64,000 nt of DNA from Litorimonas sp964352855 (GTDB lineage Bacteria > Pseudomonadota > Alphaproteobacteria > Caulobacterales > Maricaulaceae), in contig CAYGTR010000012.1 in assembly GCA_964352855.1 (NCBI GenBank), positions 11,562 to 75,561 on the forward strand. Direction: 5' to 3'. Of the stretch, positions 63,812 to 64,000 are shown one piece after another (the stretch's first letter is position 1; the number at the start of each line of letters is the position of its first letter). Position numbers and translations under genes: made by a program. The notes under the pieces were generated by a model that saw only the letters and a list, made by a program, of their open reading frames with translations, was not told where the DNA came from and searched no databases.

Positions 63812-63840
63812 TAGACACGGTATAAGCCATTCCCTATAAG
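63812..63840 (+). promoter_or_regulatory. Candidate promoter for tRNA-Phe
   Basis: TAGACA (63812-63817), 17-base spacer, TATAAG (63835-63840), 44 bases before the tRNA. Matches the usual -35/-10 spacing. Confidence 0.45.
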
Positions 63841-63884
63841 GCGCTTCGATTTGATTTGCTTGAAGTCTTTCAACGCATTGAAAA

Positions 63885-63960
63885 GCCCGAATAGCTCAGT
63901 TGGTAGAGCAACGGATTGAAAATCCGTGTGTCCCTGGTTCAAATCCAGGTTCGGGCACCA
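63885..63960 (+). tRNA. tRNA-Phe(GAA)
   Basis: 76 bases with encoded CCA. Acceptor GCCCGAA / TTCGGGC, D-arm GCTCAGTTGGTAGAGC, anticodon loop TTGAAAA (anticodon GAA) on stem ACGGA/TCCGT, T-arm CCTGGTTCAAATCCAGG. All stems pair. Confidence 0.98.
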
Positions 63961-64000
63961 TTCTTAAATATACCAAATCATAATTTTGTTGGTAACGCCC

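Noticed and set aside
63706..63942. Minus-strand open frame over the tRNA-Phe gene and feoA upstream region
   Set aside because: It covers a complete tRNA and a regulatory palindrome and has no recognisable domain.
1..64000. CRISPR arrays, rRNA genes, insertion sequences, known riboswitches
   Set aside because: I saw no regularly spaced direct repeats, no rRNA signature, no transposase gene and no riboswitch consensus that I could recognise by reading.

Overview
The window is a gene-dense draft chromosome segment with two assembly gaps (runs of N at 26361-26370 and 53543-53642). The gene content points to an alphaproteobacterium: a long-form HisG, a TrpR/YerC-like gene heading the his operon, DUF2849 and DUF934 partners of sulfite reduction, a PleD/PopA-like REC-REC-GGDEF protein, an ACE-like M2 peptidase, and carotenoid ketolase and hydroxylase. 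The base composition looks moderate to low in GC for that class (judged by eye, not computed). A marine, pigmented, stalked-bacterium relative (Maricaulales, Hyphomonadaceae or Robiginitomaculaceae) is my best guess. That is inference, because no rRNA gene is present.

Layout. 1-6.8 kb: mfd (5' end missing) converges on a degenerate PopA/PleD-like c-di-GMP protein, then an M2 dipeptidase lipoprotein. 6.9-9.9 kb: hemH, a P-loop kinase and thrC. 10-15.3 kb: an XRE-cupin regulator diverges, across a perfect 18-bp palindrome, from the sulfite-reduction operon cysG-DUF2849-cysI-(DUF934::cysH). 15.3-22.1 kb: a complete-looking his operon on the minus strand (TrpR-like regulator, hisG, hisD, a hisC::hisB fusion, hisH, hisA, hisF, hisIE) with no histidinol-phosphatase gene. 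22.2-26.3 kb: sulfate activation, with cysD carrying an extra N-terminal HTH-like module behind a 7-bp inverted repeat, then cysNC and a DHH phosphoesterase. 26.3-26.5 kb: a tRNA-Ser gene split by an assembly join.

26.8-34.8 kb: rlpA, a D,D-carboxypeptidase, tmk, holB, tatD and a PhnP-like hydrolase on the plus strand; an odd histidine phosphatase, kdsB and kdsD on the minus strand. 34.8-38.3 kb: a lone tyrosine recombinase behind a 14-bp-arm inverted repeat, and a FAN1-like nuclease fused to a DnaQ-type exonuclease. 38.3-43.1 kb: crtE, a two-gene ABC transporter, crtW, crtZ and aat in one overlapping run. 43.2-50.2 kb: a DEAD-box helicase, an alpha/beta hydrolase, a GST, a very large unusual cell-envelope protein with a clear terminator, and a small secreted protein. 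50.4-55.1 kb: guaB, a small membrane protein, rsmB and guaA; the guaB 3' end is duplicated around a 100-N gap. 55.2-64 kb: ppx/gppA, rlmE, a SulP permease, a DUF442 protein, transketolase, feoAB and tRNA-Phe.

Sulfate assimilation links several blocks: CysD/CysNC activate sulfate, the 4Fe-4S CysH reduces APS or PAPS, and CysI with CysG-made siroheme reduces sulfite. The DHH protein may remove pAp, and the SulP permease may supply sulfate. The most unusual items are the HTH-CysD fusion, the HisC-HisB fusion, the FAN1-exonuclease fusion, the DUF934-CysH fusion, the ABC transporter inside the carotenoid operon, and the large stalk/barrel/SdrD-repeat protein.
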